From the NCBI GenBank assembly GCA_002753395.1, contig PEAB01000002.1, positions 1 through 64,000 of the forward strand: a stretch of DNA of 64,000 nucleotides, in the 5' to 3' direction. Positions within the stretch are counted from its first letter, which is position 1; every line of letters begins with the position of its first letter. Under the pieces are notes generated by a model. The model was not told where the DNA came from. It made no database searches and saw only the letters and a program-made list of their open reading frames with translations. Of this stretch, positions 1 through 7,803 are shown in pieces. Both the position numbers and the translations under genes were made by a program. The stretch comes from Nitrospirae bacterium MYbinv3 (lineage in GTDB: Bacteria > Nitrospirota > Thermodesulfovibrionia > Thermodesulfovibrionales > Magnetobacteriaceae).

Positions 1-249
1 TATTTTTAGGGAGAATGCTGCGTAGTTTTCTCTTGCTCTCAATCCATACAGTCACCCCTTTGCCAATTGAACCCCACAAAGATATATCTCCACTCTTCAA
101 TGAGAATTACTGAGGCCTGACATTTACGGGTCAAGGGGACTGCCCAGCGACCGTAGGGAGCGGCCTGATCAATGAGCGTAGCGCTTGCGAGAGGGTCTGA
201 GGGGGAGAGACGCTCCCTCTTCTATTCTTCTCCCCTCCCTCAGCTGCCA
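1..249. repeat. Left edge: unassigned sequence plus diverged family A repeat
   Basis: No gene can be supported here. Bases about 116-243 are a diverged copy of the dispersed family A element. It starts with the shared phrase CCTGACATTTACGGGTCAAG and ends in a GC-rich stretch close to the pstB stop codon. Its middle carries an insert (about 147-195) containing GACCGTAGGGAGCGGC, which recurs near 63127-63142. Bases 1-110 could be the edge of a minus-strand reading frame running out of the window, but it matches nothing I recognise. The phoU gene that often follows pstB is not visible. Confidence 0.5.
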
Positions 250-1062
250 TTATCCGAAGCGGCCGCCTATGTAGGCCTCTGTTTCTTTGCACTGGGGGTT
301 TTGGAAGATCTTATCGGTCAGGTCGTATTCAATGATCTTTCCTAGGAGCATAAAGACTGTGTAGTCTGAGACGCGGGCAGCTTGTTGGAGGTTGTGTGTG
401 ACTACTACGATTGTGTATTTGTCCTTGAGGAGCAGCATAAGCTCCTCTATTTTTTCGGTAGATATGGGGTCAAGGGCAGAGCAAGGCTCATCCATGAGGA
501 TTACCTGGGGTTCTACGGCAATCGCCCTGGCAATGCACAGACGCTGCTGCTGGCCACCTGAGAGGCCGAGGGCGCTGTCATCCAAGCGGTCTTTGACCTC
601 ATCCCATAGGGCGGAGTATTGCAGGCTCTTTTCTACGATCTCATCCAACTGGGATTTCCTTGTCATCCCGCCTATGCGTGGACCGTAGGCAATGTTGTCG
701 TAGATGGATTTGGGAAAGGGGTTGGATCTTTGAAAGACCATACCAACCCTTCGTCGTAGGCTTGTGACGTCGTAATTGGGGTGATATATGTCCACACCGG
801 CAATCTTTATCGTACCTGCGATAGTGACGCCCTCAACAAGGTCGTTCAGACGATTCATGCAGCGCAGGAGCGTTGACTTGCCACAACCAGAAGGACCAAT
901 GAAGGCCGTTATACTGTTCTTAGGGATGTTGAGGTTGACATCTATCAGCGCCCTCTTGTCCCCATAGTACAGAGAAAGGTCTATACACTCGATGATTATC
1001 TCGTCATCTTTGGGTTGTTGATTTGGCTGTACCGGTCTTAATTGTTGCATATCAGTTAGCAT
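250..1062 (-). CDS. pstB: Phosphate ABC transporter ATP-binding protein PstB
   Basis: PstB hydrolyses ATP at the inner face of the cytoplasmic membrane to drive high-affinity phosphate import through PstCA. The 270-residue protein has a Walker A motif GPSGCGKST (about residues 56-64), an ABC signature LSGGQQQR and a Walker [14 protein letters not shown], followed by the H-loop VVVTHN. The N-terminus is about 15 residues longer than in E. coli. A GGGAGG ribosome site lies 4 nt before the chosen ATG; a second ATG four codons in is possible. It follows pstA by 31 nt and is surely cotranscribed. Neither phoU nor a PhoR/PhoB pair is in the window. Confidence 0.95.
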   Translation of the reverse strand: MLTDMQQLRPVQPNQQPKDDEIIIECIDLSLYYGDKRALIDVNLNIPKNSITAFIGPSGCGKSTLLRCMNRLNDLVEGVTIAGTIKIAGVDIYHPNYDVTSLRRRVGMVFQRSNPFPKSIYDNIAYGPRIGGMTRKSQLDEIVEKSLQYSALWDEVKDRLDDSALGLSGGQQQRLCIARAIAVEPQVILMDEPCSALDPISTEKIEELMLLLKDKYTIVVVTHNLQQAARVSDYTVFMLLGKIIEYDLTDKIFQNPQCKETEAYIGGRFG

Positions 1063-1093
1063 TAAACCTCCCTACATTTTGCCAATGTACATA

Positions 1094-2710
1094 TTAAAAG
1101 GTCGACGCCGTGTATTTTCTTTTTAAGTGGTTTCTGATCTTTATTGCTGTCAAGTTTAAAAAGATCACTATCAGGATAAGCAAAAACGTGGTCATATAAA
1201 CCATTGGTTTAGCTGCCTCGACGTTTGGTGACTGAAAGCCCACGTCATAGATATGAAAACCGAGGTGCATGAACTTTCTCTCTAGGTGAACGAAGGGCAG
1301 ATTCATATCAATGGGCAGTGACGGAGCAAGCTTAACCACACCAGTAAACATCAAGGGGGCCACCTCTCCCGCAGCCCTGGCTATGGCCAGGATCAACCCG
1401 GTGAGTATTCCCGGCATGGCGGCAGGGATGATGATATGTAAGAGGGTCTCAAACCTGTTAGCGCCTAAGGAGAGTGAGCCTAACTTTATATCCTGAGGGA
1501 CAGCGGCCAGCCCTTCCTCTGTAGACACTATAACCACAGGCAGCGTCAAGAGTGTCAGCGTCAAGGACGCCCACAACACACCGCCAGTTCCAAATGTAGG
1601 CGTTGGCAGCGAACTCTTGAAAAATAACTTGTCTATAGTACCTCCTATACCGTATATGAAAAATCCCAGGCCAAACACGCCAAATACCATTGACGGCACA
1701 CCTGCCAGGTTGTTTACGCAGATCCTTATAATCTTAACGATCAGGCCTTGCCTGGCATACTCCTTCAGGTAGACGGCTGCTAAAACACCAAAAGGCATGA
1801 CCGCTATGCTCATAACAAGCACCATAAAGACCGTTCCAAAAATGGCAGGAAACACCCCGCCCTCAGTGTTGGCCTCACGCGGCTGCTCTGATATAAACTC
1901 CCAAAACTTTGAGATATAAACTCCCGTCTTTGCTAATACTCCCATGTCGTTTGGCTTATAAAGACGGACGATGTTGGCAAGTGGGAGGCGTTTTACCGTA
2001 CCCTCTACGCTTTTGACAACTACCTGGACGTTGTTGATGGCCTCCTTGAGCTTAACGAGGCCTTGCTCCTTGTCCTTGTACAGTGTTTGAAGGGCATCTA
2101 TGGCTATCTTATTGTTCAGCGCCTCGGTTGTTTTACCATTTTTCTCAAGGATATTCATCTGTAGTCTTAAGTTTTCTATCTTTGTGCTGATACCTCCTAA
2201 ATCGTTTTTTTCAATGCCGGCTACCTTCTTTATAAGTTTCTTGTTTTCTGGCAGCAGGGATTTAAGGAGGCTTATTGAAGCCTCAACTCCCGTAGCAAGA
2301 GACTTTTCACCGTCTATGACCTCTGATATATGGGCATACATGTTGCCCCATTCGGTTCTTTCCATGACTACAGCGTCTGCGGGATATGCGGTGGTTGAGA
2401 TGTCCTCGTTGTTGACCCATTTAAAGTCGTTACCATACAGGTCGCGGTTTCCTATCTTTAGTCGCATCCTATATTTTTTCAATGTACCGGCTTGTGCATC
2501 TGGCACAGGTATAGATTCAGACCCAACCTCCTGTCCCATGTATATAGAGGCGTCTTTCATAGTGATTAGAACAACCCGCGATGGCCAGAATATCCCTAAA
2601 CCCTTCGTTATTATGAGTAAGAGTAACCCCCCTACCATCAACAGACTAAACACCAGCGCAGCCCCCGTCAACCACGCATACGGGTCTCCGCTTCTCCAAA
2701 AATCTCTCAT
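1094..2710 (-). CDS. pstA: Phosphate ABC transporter permease PstA with long periplasmic insert
   Basis: This is a membrane permease subunit of the phosphate importer. The C-terminal half (about residues 280-538) is a standard BPD-type permease domain with five membrane segments and the PstA signature GEVAPLMFTG. The N-terminal half differs from E. coli PstA (296 aa): after one membrane helix (about residues 12-40) comes a charged, coiled-coil-prone segment of roughly 220 residues, predicted to be periplasmic. I start it at ATG 2710 (MRDFWRSGD); a TTG at 2749 would add 13 residues but has no better ribosome site. pstC normally lies directly upstream, but here only repeats and divergent pilT are found. 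Confidence 0.88.
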   Translation of the reverse strand: MRDFWRSGDPYAWLTGAALVFSLLMVGGLLLLIITKGLGIFWPSRVVLITMKDASIYMGQEVGSESIPVPDAQAGTLKKYRMRLKIGNRDLYGNDFKWVNNEDISTTAYPADAVVMERTEWGNMYAHISEVIDGEKSLATGVEASISLLKSLLPENKKLIKKVAGIEKNDLGGISTKIENLRLQMNILEKNGKTTEALNNKIAIDALQTLYKDKEQGLVKLKEAINNVQVVVKSVEGTVKRLPLANIVRLYKPNDMGVLAKTGVYISKFWEFISEQPREANTEGGVFPAIFGTVFMVLVMSIAVMPFGVLAAVYLKEYARQGLIVKIIRICVNNLAGVPSMVFGVFGLGFFIYGIGGTIDKLFFKSSLPTPTFGTGGVLWASLTLTLLTLPVVIVSTEEGLAAVPQDIKLGSLSLGANRFETLLHIIIPAAMPGILTGLILAIARAAGEVAPLMFTGVVKLAPSLPIDMNLPFVHLERKFMHLGFHIYDVGFQSPNVEAAKPMVYMTTFLLILIVIFLNLTAIKIRNHLKRKYTASTF

Positions 2711-2920
2711 AATAAATACCACTTTAAGTATAACCTTTAAGCCATACAAAAAAAAAGGGGGACACCCCAGGGCAATCGCATTTCAATTAAAAAGAATTCC
2801 TTCTTAGTTCGATAGCACCCTTAGGTGGCGAACTGATGTATTAATCAATCTCGACATGAGCTTATAAGATCGCTAAGTTCGGTAATGGTGGCCGCTCTTC
2901 GTATGTGCTCCTTTATCTTC

Positions 2921-3202
2921 TTGGTAGTCCTGCAGATGTAGTGATATTCAATCCCCCTCCCTTGATGGGAGGGGTTAGGGGTAATGCTGTTGACTTAAGC
3001 ATTAATATGTATGCACATGGGCAATATTTTAAGCAACCACTCCTGATATTTACAGGGTCAAGGGAACAAGTTCCCTTGTGGGAGGGTCTAAGGGAGGGCA
3101 AAGCCCTCCTTTTTTCATCTTTACATCCTTAAGTCAACAGCATTAGGGGTTAGGGGAGGGTGTTAAGTTTACTGTCACCACTACTTGTGCAGGATTACCG
3201 AA
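2921..3202. mobile_element. Composite MITE: outer element with imperfect terminal inverted repeats
   Basis: The left end at 2921-2946 (GGTAGTCCTGCAGATGTAGTG) and the right end at 3173-3202 (CACTACTTGTGCAGGATTACC) are imperfect inverted repeats of about 25 bp. The body begins and ends with a CCCTCCCTT...GGGAGGGGTTAGGGG palindrome and is split by a family A element (2982-3145). The right-hand 60 bp recurs at about 16660-16720 beside rsmA, which shows a dispersed family. There is no coding capacity beyond chance reading frames. Confidence 0.7.
2982..3145. mobile_element. Family A MITE, full length, nested inside the outer element
   Basis: The ends are perfect 18-bp inverted repeats: TAATGCTGTTGACTTAAG at 2982-2999 and its complement at 3128-3145. 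They are flanked on both sides by the 11-bp direct repeat GGGGTTAGGGG (2971-2981 and 3146-3156), which looks like a target-site duplication. Inside are two GC-rich hairpins, one around CAAGGGAAC/GTTCCCTTG and one around GGAGGGC/GCCCTCC. This is the cleanest copy in the window. Other copies or fragments lie near 116, 9412, 16505, 22165, 47362, 53598, 54593, 61600 and 63170. Confidence 0.8.
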
Positions 3203-3207
3203 ATAAC

Positions 3208-3395
3208 GTATCCTCTTTAAAAAGCATGGTAAATTGTTTATGGTTTCAAGATTATGGATTCCCACTTTAGTGGGAATGACAGTAATAAGCGTTTTCCAAA
3301 TATGTCATTCCACAGCCTGCCTCTGGCTTGAACAGGGGTAAACAGGAATCCAGAAAACGTAAAAGCATAGTTATCAAGAAATATAAAGAAGATAC
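3208..3395. mobile_element. Family B MITE-like repeat
   Basis: This is a ~188-bp element with imperfect ~25-bp terminal inverted repeats (GTATCCTCTTT...CATGGTAA at the left, the complement of GTATCTTCTTTATAT at the right). It contains the short palindromes GGATTCCC..GGGAATGACAG and TCATTCC...GGAATCC. Near-identical or related copies are at 16237-16424, 34199-34387 and 58680-58846, with partial ones at 13741-13886, 17517-17637 and 27443-27472. It abuts the outer composite MITE. Bases 3396-3586 up to pilT are AT-rich leader with no further gene. Confidence 0.75.
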
Positions 3396-3586
3396 CAAAA
3401 AACGATAGTATTTTTGTATTTGCACTATATTCAACGGTCTATGTGGATTTTAGAGGACAATTCTCTGGAACTTCCGCTTCAGTGAGAACCGCTGGTTGGC
3501 GATACGTTTTTTTGACATCATGCCTTGCAGATTGTTATAATTTTGTAGTTAGGAGTGGTTTAAAGTAAAACAACGGGAGGTTAGCA

Positions 3587-4660
3587 GTGGCTAGAATAGA
3601 TGCCTTTTTTAAATTGATGAATGAGCAAGGGGCATCAGACTTACATATGGTTGCGGGTTCTCAGCCCATTCTGAGGATTCGAGGTGAGATGGAACGCGTT
3701 AAGTACAAGGAGATGGAAAACGAGGAGCTAAAGGGGATGCTCTACGAAATAGCCCCTGAGGACAAGGTCAAGCTGTTTGAGGAGACTGGAGATGTGGACT
3801 TTGCTTACGAGGTTCCGGGTTTGGGCAGATACAGGGCCAACTTCTTTCAGCAAAAGTGGGGGGTTGGGGCTGTGTTTAGGTCAATCCCTAGTAAGATTCA
3901 GACGGTAGAAGATCTAGGCCTGCCGCTAGTGTGTAAAAAATTTGCAGCTCTCAACAAGGGGCTTGTCCTAGTAACCGGACCAACGGGCAGTGGTAAATCA
4001 ACGACCTTGGCTGCAATCGTAGACCATGCAAATAAATCGCGTAAAGACCACATACTGACAATCGAGGACCCCATCGAGTTTGTCCATAAGAGCCAGAGCT
4101 GCATTGTCAATCATAGAGAGGTTGGACTCCACACCAAGTCGTTTACGGCTGCCCTTAGAGGCGCCCTGCGTGAGGACCCAGATATCATACTCGTTGGAGA
4201 AATGAGAGACCTTGAGACGATCCAGCTAGCCCTTGAGGCCGCCTCCACTGGTCACCTTGTCTTTGGCACCCTGCACACACAGAGCGCTACCAAAACGGTG
4301 GACAGGGTGGTTGACGTCTTTCCGTCTAGTCAGCAGGCACAGATCCGTACAACCCTCTCAGAGGCGTTAAAGGGTGTTGTTGCACAAAACCTGTTTAAGC
4401 GCGTTGATAAAAAAGGCAGATGTGCTGCCCTTGAGATATTGGTTATCACCTACGCCGCGGCCAACCTCATAAGAGAGGCAAAAACACCACAGTTGGCATC
4501 CGTCATGCAGACTGGAAAAAAGCTTGGGATGCAGACACTGGATGACGCAATCCTTGAACTGCTCAACAAGGGGTGGATCAGTCCTGAGGACGCCTACGAC
4601 AAGTCGATAGACAAGAAACGGTTCGTCCCATTTCTTAAGGAACCGCCCCCTGAGTTCTAA
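3587..4660 (+). CDS. pilT: Type IV pilus retraction ATPase PilT
   Basis: PilT is a hexameric cytoplasmic ATPase that depolymerises type IV pili for twitching motility. The 357-residue sequence has the N-terminal PAS-like domain (MNEQGASDLH), Walker A GPTGSGKST (131-139), the Asp box and Walker B IILVGEMRD, and the His box THSA-type GTLHTQSATKTVDR. It also has the PilT hallmark close to AIRNLIREGK (here ANLIREAKTPQLASVMQTG), which separates retraction from assembly ATPases. It starts at GTG 3587, 6 nt after a GGGAGG ribosome site. A second PilT-type gene follows after a 303-bp repeat-bearing gap. No pilus assembly genes are in the window. Confidence 0.93.
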   Translation: MARIDAFFKLMNEQGASDLHMVAGSQPILRIRGEMERVKYKEMENEELKGMLYEIAPEDKVKLFEETGDVDFAYEVPGLGRYRANFFQQKWGVGAVFRSIPSKIQTVEDLGLPLVCKKFAALNKGLVLVTGPTGSGKSTTLAAIVDHANKSRKDHILTIEDPIEFVHKSQSCIVNHREVGLHTKSFTAALRGALREDPDIILVGEMRDLETIQLALEAASTGHLVFGTLHTQSATKTVDRVVDVFPSSQQAQIRTTLSEALKGVVAQNLFKRVDKKGRCAALEILVITYAAANLIREAKTPQLASVMQTGKKLGMQTLDDAILELLNKGWISPEDAYDKSIDKKRFVPFLKEPPPEF

Positions 4661-4963
4661 CCCATATCCACCACCCACATGGAGAGGATCTCATGGAGAT
4701 CCCCTTCCTTAATGGGAGGGCTTAGGGGAGGTTATAGATTTCATAGGCATTTATGTGAATAGTAATAATTTGACAATGTCAGATCTAAGTAAACGTAGGG
4801 ATTGTCTGAACTAGAATTACACAGATTATAGGATTTACAGGAAAAAGGCAGAAAGCCTTTTTTAACATAATTCTGACAATCCCTTAATCCTTTAAATCGT
4901 GGTTCAGATGTCTTTATTGCAGAGATTTGAAATATGACATTGTCAAGATAAGGAGGTTTAGCA
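4661..4963. repeat. Intergenic gap with a 177-bp inverted-repeat element
   Basis: Between the two pilT-type genes, 4770-4781 (TTGACAATGTCA) and 4935-4946 (TGACATTGTCAA) are perfect 12-bp inverted repeats bounding 177 bp. Inside is a second inverted pair, GGGATTGTC..AGAATTA against TAATTCTGACAATCCC, so the unit is MITE-like (called family D here). Upstream, 4700-4735 carries another copy of the CCTTAATGGGAGGG..TTAGGGGAGG palindrome. An AAGGAGG ribosome site at 4950-4956 belongs to the next gene. Confidence 0.6.
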
Positions 4964-6151
4964 ATGAGAAAACCTGAGATAGATAATATCTTATCTACTA
5001 TGCTTGAAAGTGCGGCTAACGTCTCAGACCTCAACCTTACTGTGGGCAAACCGCCGCAAGTTGAGTCGTCGGGACAGTTGCTGCCGGTTAATTTCGAGGA
5101 GACGTCGTTAAGGACCTTAACCCCTTTTCAGACGGAGGTGTTTGCTCTTAATATGATCAACTCAGACAGGCGTCTTACGGAGAATCTCTTAAAGCAGGGT
5201 TCCTGCGACCTGTCGTATTCACTCCCAGGTAAGGCGCGCTTCAGGGTAAATATATTTCAGCAGAGGTCAACGTATTCCATAGTGTGCAGGAAACTGGAGA
5301 CTCGTATCCCTACACTTGCCGATCTGAAGCTGCCCAAGGTGTTGGGGCATATAGCAGAGGAGAAAAACGGCCTTGTCTTAGTAACCGGAGCAACCGGAAG
5401 CGGTAAATCCTCAACCTTGGCAGCCATATTAAACATAATAAACGAACAGAAGGCCGTCCATGTCCTGACGCTTGAGGACCCGGTAGAGTTTGTGCATCCG
5501 CATAAGAAGTCGACCTTTAACCAGCGTGAGATGGGTACGGATTTTGACGCATTTGCAAGTGGTCTGAGGGCAGCCCTGAGGCAGGCGCCAAAGGTGATCC
5601 TCGTCGGTGAGATGAGAGATAGAGAAACGGTGGAGATCGGCCTTACTGCTGCTGAAACAGGGCATCTCGTCCTGTCAACCCTGCACACGATAGACGCCGG
5701 CCAGACCATCAACAGGATAATCGGTATGTTCGAGCAGGAGGAGGAGGTATTGATCAGGAACCGCCTTGCCGACACGGCCAGGTGGGTTGTGAGTCAGCGA
5801 TTGCTTCCAAAGGTGGGAGGCGGCAGGGTGGCTGCCATCGAAATTATGAGGACGAACCTTAGGGTTAAAGACACCCTCATAAACGGTGAGTCTGAGGGTA
5901 AGACCTTTTATGAGATAATTGATGCTGGCGATACCTACGGGATGCAAACGTTTGATAAGTCAATCATAAACCTTTACAAGGTTGGGCTCATCAATGAAGA
6001 TACGGCGATGGCCTATGCCTCAAGGAAGGCCATAGTGGGCAGAGGTATTGACAATGTCAAGAGCTCAAAGGGTGAAAAGACTACAGATATTGACAACCTA
6101 AGTCTTGACAAGGATTATACGAAAAAGGTCAAGGTTCCCATAAGGAAATAG
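4964..6151 (+). CDS. PilT/PilU-type ATPase, divergent second copy
   Basis: This is a second retraction-type ATPase of 395 residues. It has Walker A GATGSGKSS (142-150), the Asp box LTLEDPVEFVH, Walker B VILVGEMRDRE and the His box STLHTIDAGQTINR. The region matching the AIRNLIREGK hallmark is poorly conserved (RVKDTLINGESEGKTFYEI), which is typical of PilU-like accessory ATPases. The charged C-terminal tail (about 360-395) is not part of the core fold. It starts at ATG 4964, 7 nt after AAGGAGG. It probably assists the upstream PilT and is followed closely by a receiver-like gene, so a small motility-control operon is likely. Confidence 0.85.
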   Translation: MRKPEIDNILSTMLESAANVSDLNLTVGKPPQVESSGQLLPVNFEETSLRTLTPFQTEVFALNMINSDRRLTENLLKQGSCDLSYSLPGKARFRVNIFQQRSTYSIVCRKLETRIPTLADLKLPKVLGHIAEEKNGLVLVTGATGSGKSSTLAAILNIINEQKAVHVLTLEDPVEFVHPHKKSTFNQREMGTDFDAFASGLRAALRQAPKVILVGEMRDRETVEIGLTAAETGHLVLSTLHTIDAGQTINRIIGMFEQEEEVLIRNRLADTARWVVSQRLLPKVGGGRVAAIEIMRTNLRVKDTLINGESEGKTFYEIIDAGDTYGMQTFDKSIINLYKVGLINEDTAMAYASRKAIVGRGIDNVKSSKGEKTTDIDNLSLDKDYTKKVKVPIRK

Positions 6152-6188
6152 CTTACATGTTTATATCCGTATTAATACAGGAGGTGTA

Positions 6189-6671
6189 GTGCCAGATTTA
6201 GAGAAAAGGATAGCATCTGAACTTGAGCATCATGAGGATGGTCTTAAGAACTCGCTGGTGTGCGACGAGCACCAAGATAACCGAAAACTAATAGTGAATG
6301 CTCTGAGAGAACTGCGTTATAACATACGGGTTGCAAGCGACATAGAAGACGTGTATGACCGTCTGAGATACGAACGGTTTGACGTGATCGTCCTCAATGA
6401 CAACTTTGGTGGAGGCAGTAGTGACAACAACGAGATCCTTGAGTTCATACAGACCATGCCCATAGCCGAGAGAAGACGCATATTTGTTGCCCTCGTAGGG
6501 AATGAATACAAGAGCCTTGACAACATGATGGCATTTGCCAAGAGTGTCAACGTGGTCATTAACAATAACGACTTCGCCAATCTCAAGGCCATGTTAAAGA
6601 GGGCTATAACAGACAACGACAACTTTTATCGGGTCTTTAAGGGTGTGCTGACAGAGTTGGGTAAGTCGTGA
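6189..6671 (+). CDS. Degenerate response-regulator receiver protein
   Basis: This 160-residue protein has the shape of a CheY-like receiver: LVCDEHQDNRKLIVNAL (helix 1 after the acidic pocket), then FDVIVLNDN at the end of strand 3. The canonical phosphoacceptor Asp aligns with Asn70, with Asp71 one position later. The conserved Lys near the end (usually KPF) is replaced in VVINNNDF. It is therefore best read as a pseudo-receiver acting through protein contacts. It has no output domain. It starts at GTG 6189 behind GGAGGTG. It lies 37 nt after the PilU-like gene, so a role in pilus ATPase control is plausible but is inference. Confidence 0.65.
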   Translation: MPDLEKRIASELEHHEDGLKNSLVCDEHQDNRKLIVNALRELRYNIRVASDIEDVYDRLRYERFDVIVLNDNFGGGSSDNNEILEFIQTMPIAERRRIFVALVGNEYKSLDNMMAFAKSVNVVINNNDFANLKAMLKRAITDNDNFYRVFKGVLTELGKS

Positions 6672-6729
6672 GCAAACGTTTAAGCCCTCTTAAGCGTGGC
6701 CAGTCGCGATATCTTATGGTGTGTTGAGT

Positions 6730-7785
6730 ATGCAGCATGGTGGGAACATCTATGAACTGGCCTCTAGTTTGAGGCTTGCCGAGCGAAAGATAATTGATTT
6801 CAGCGCATCTATAAATCCCCTTGGGATATCAAAAAAGGTAAAGGCAGAGCTTAGGACGCATTTAAAGTATATGCCTAACTATCCAGACCCGCAATGCAGG
6901 CGTTTGCGGCGACATCTATCTATTACCCTTGGGGTAGACGCCAAGAACATCCTGTGCGGCAACGGTTCGACGGAGTTGATCTACCTGCTTGTCAGGGCCT
7001 TAAGACCGGTTCAGGCACTCGTGTTGGCCCCAACGTTTATGGAGTATGAGCGGGCGCTGCATATAAGCGGCTGTGACATAAGGTTCTTCCGGTTGGAGGA
7101 ACAGGGTGGTTTTCGGGTCGACGTGGAGGGTTTTAAGGCGGCGATGGCGGAGTGTGATGTGGCGTTTCTTTGTAATCCCAACAGTCCGACGGCGCAGTAT
7201 CTGACCAGGGCTGAGGTGCTTGACATAGCAGATCGGGCACGGCAGTTGCACTGTGTGTTGGTTGTGGATGAGGCTTTTATTGACTTTCTCCCCCAGCACA
7301 GTGTGGTTACCGAGGTGTTGAACAACCAGTGGTTGATAGTGTTGCGCTCTATGACCAAGTTCTATGGGTTGAGTGGTCTGAGGCTTGGCATGGCCGTGAT
7401 GGATGTAAAGTACGTTGAGGCGATGGAGCGTTGCAAGGAACCCTGGACGGTAAACACGCTTGCCCAGCGTGCGGGTGTGATAGCCTTAAACGACACTGTC
7501 TACGTCAAACAGACCTTTGAGGTCCTCAAAGAGGAGAAACGTTATATTGAGGGTTGGCTTAAGAAAAAGGGGATTCATTTTTATCCGTCGAACATCAATT
7601 TTTATCTGATAAAGGATGACATGGCGGGGAGGTTGTATGAGAGGTTACGGGCGAAAGGGATACTTCTAAGGGACTGCACCAATTACCGGGGACTTGATCC
7701 ACGTTTTTTGAGGATAGCGGTAAAGGCACATCGGGAGAATACCGTGCTTTACAAGACTGTGTCGTTCCTGATGAGGCAATCATGA
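6730..7785 (+). CDS. cobD: Threonine-phosphate decarboxylase / histidinol-phosphate aminotransferase family (CobD-like)
   Basis: This is a PLP-dependent fold-type I aminotransferase-like enzyme of about 351 residues. The start HGGNIYELA and the phrase DFSASINPLG are characteristic of CobD, which makes aminopropanol phosphate for the cobamide nucleotide loop. The PLP Lys lies in RSMTKFYGLSGLRLG, and the substrate-binding CNPNSPTAQ loop is intact. HisC is the main alternative, but its HGGN-type N-terminus is lacking in that family. ATG 6730 is preferred; GTG 6721 is also in frame. No other cobalamin genes are in the window, so the pathway assignment rests on sequence alone. Confidence 0.75.
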   Translation: MQHGGNIYELASSLRLAERKIIDFSASINPLGISKKVKAELRTHLKYMPNYPDPQCRRLRRHLSITLGVDAKNILCGNGSTELIYLLVRALRPVQALVLAPTFMEYERALHISGCDIRFFRLEEQGGFRVDVEGFKAAMAECDVAFLCNPNSPTAQYLTRAEVLDIADRARQLHCVLVVDEAFIDFLPQHSVVTEVLNNQWLIVLRSMTKFYGLSGLRLGMAVMDVKYVEAMERCKEPWTVNTLAQRAGVIALNDTVYVKQTFEVLKEEKRYIEGWLKKKGIHFYPSNINFYLIKDDMAGRLYERLRAKGILLRDCTNYRGLDPRFLRIAVKAHRENTVLYKTVSFLMRQS

Positions 7786-7803
7786 CTCCTCACATCTCCA
7801 CGC

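Noticed and set aside
1-110. Possible kinase-like or antitoxin-like fragment on the minus strand
   Set aside because: The short phrase GDISLWGSIGKGVTVWIE suggests either, but there is too little sequence and a nearby stop.
2100-2807. 235-residue plus-strand frame opposite pstA
   Set aside because: It is antisense to a well-supported gene, with low-complexity Ser/Ile content and no family features.
2750-2920. Possible pstC remnant upstream of pstA
   Set aside because: A short minus-strand frame KEHIRRAATITELSDLI is present but does not resemble PstC.
2905-3132. Open frames inside the nested repeats
   Set aside because: Their residues come from palindromic repeat sequence that recurs elsewhere without the frame.
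6730-7785. HisC instead of CobD
   Set aside because: The HGGNIYELA start and DFSASINPLG phrase favour CobD; HisC is kept only as an alternative.
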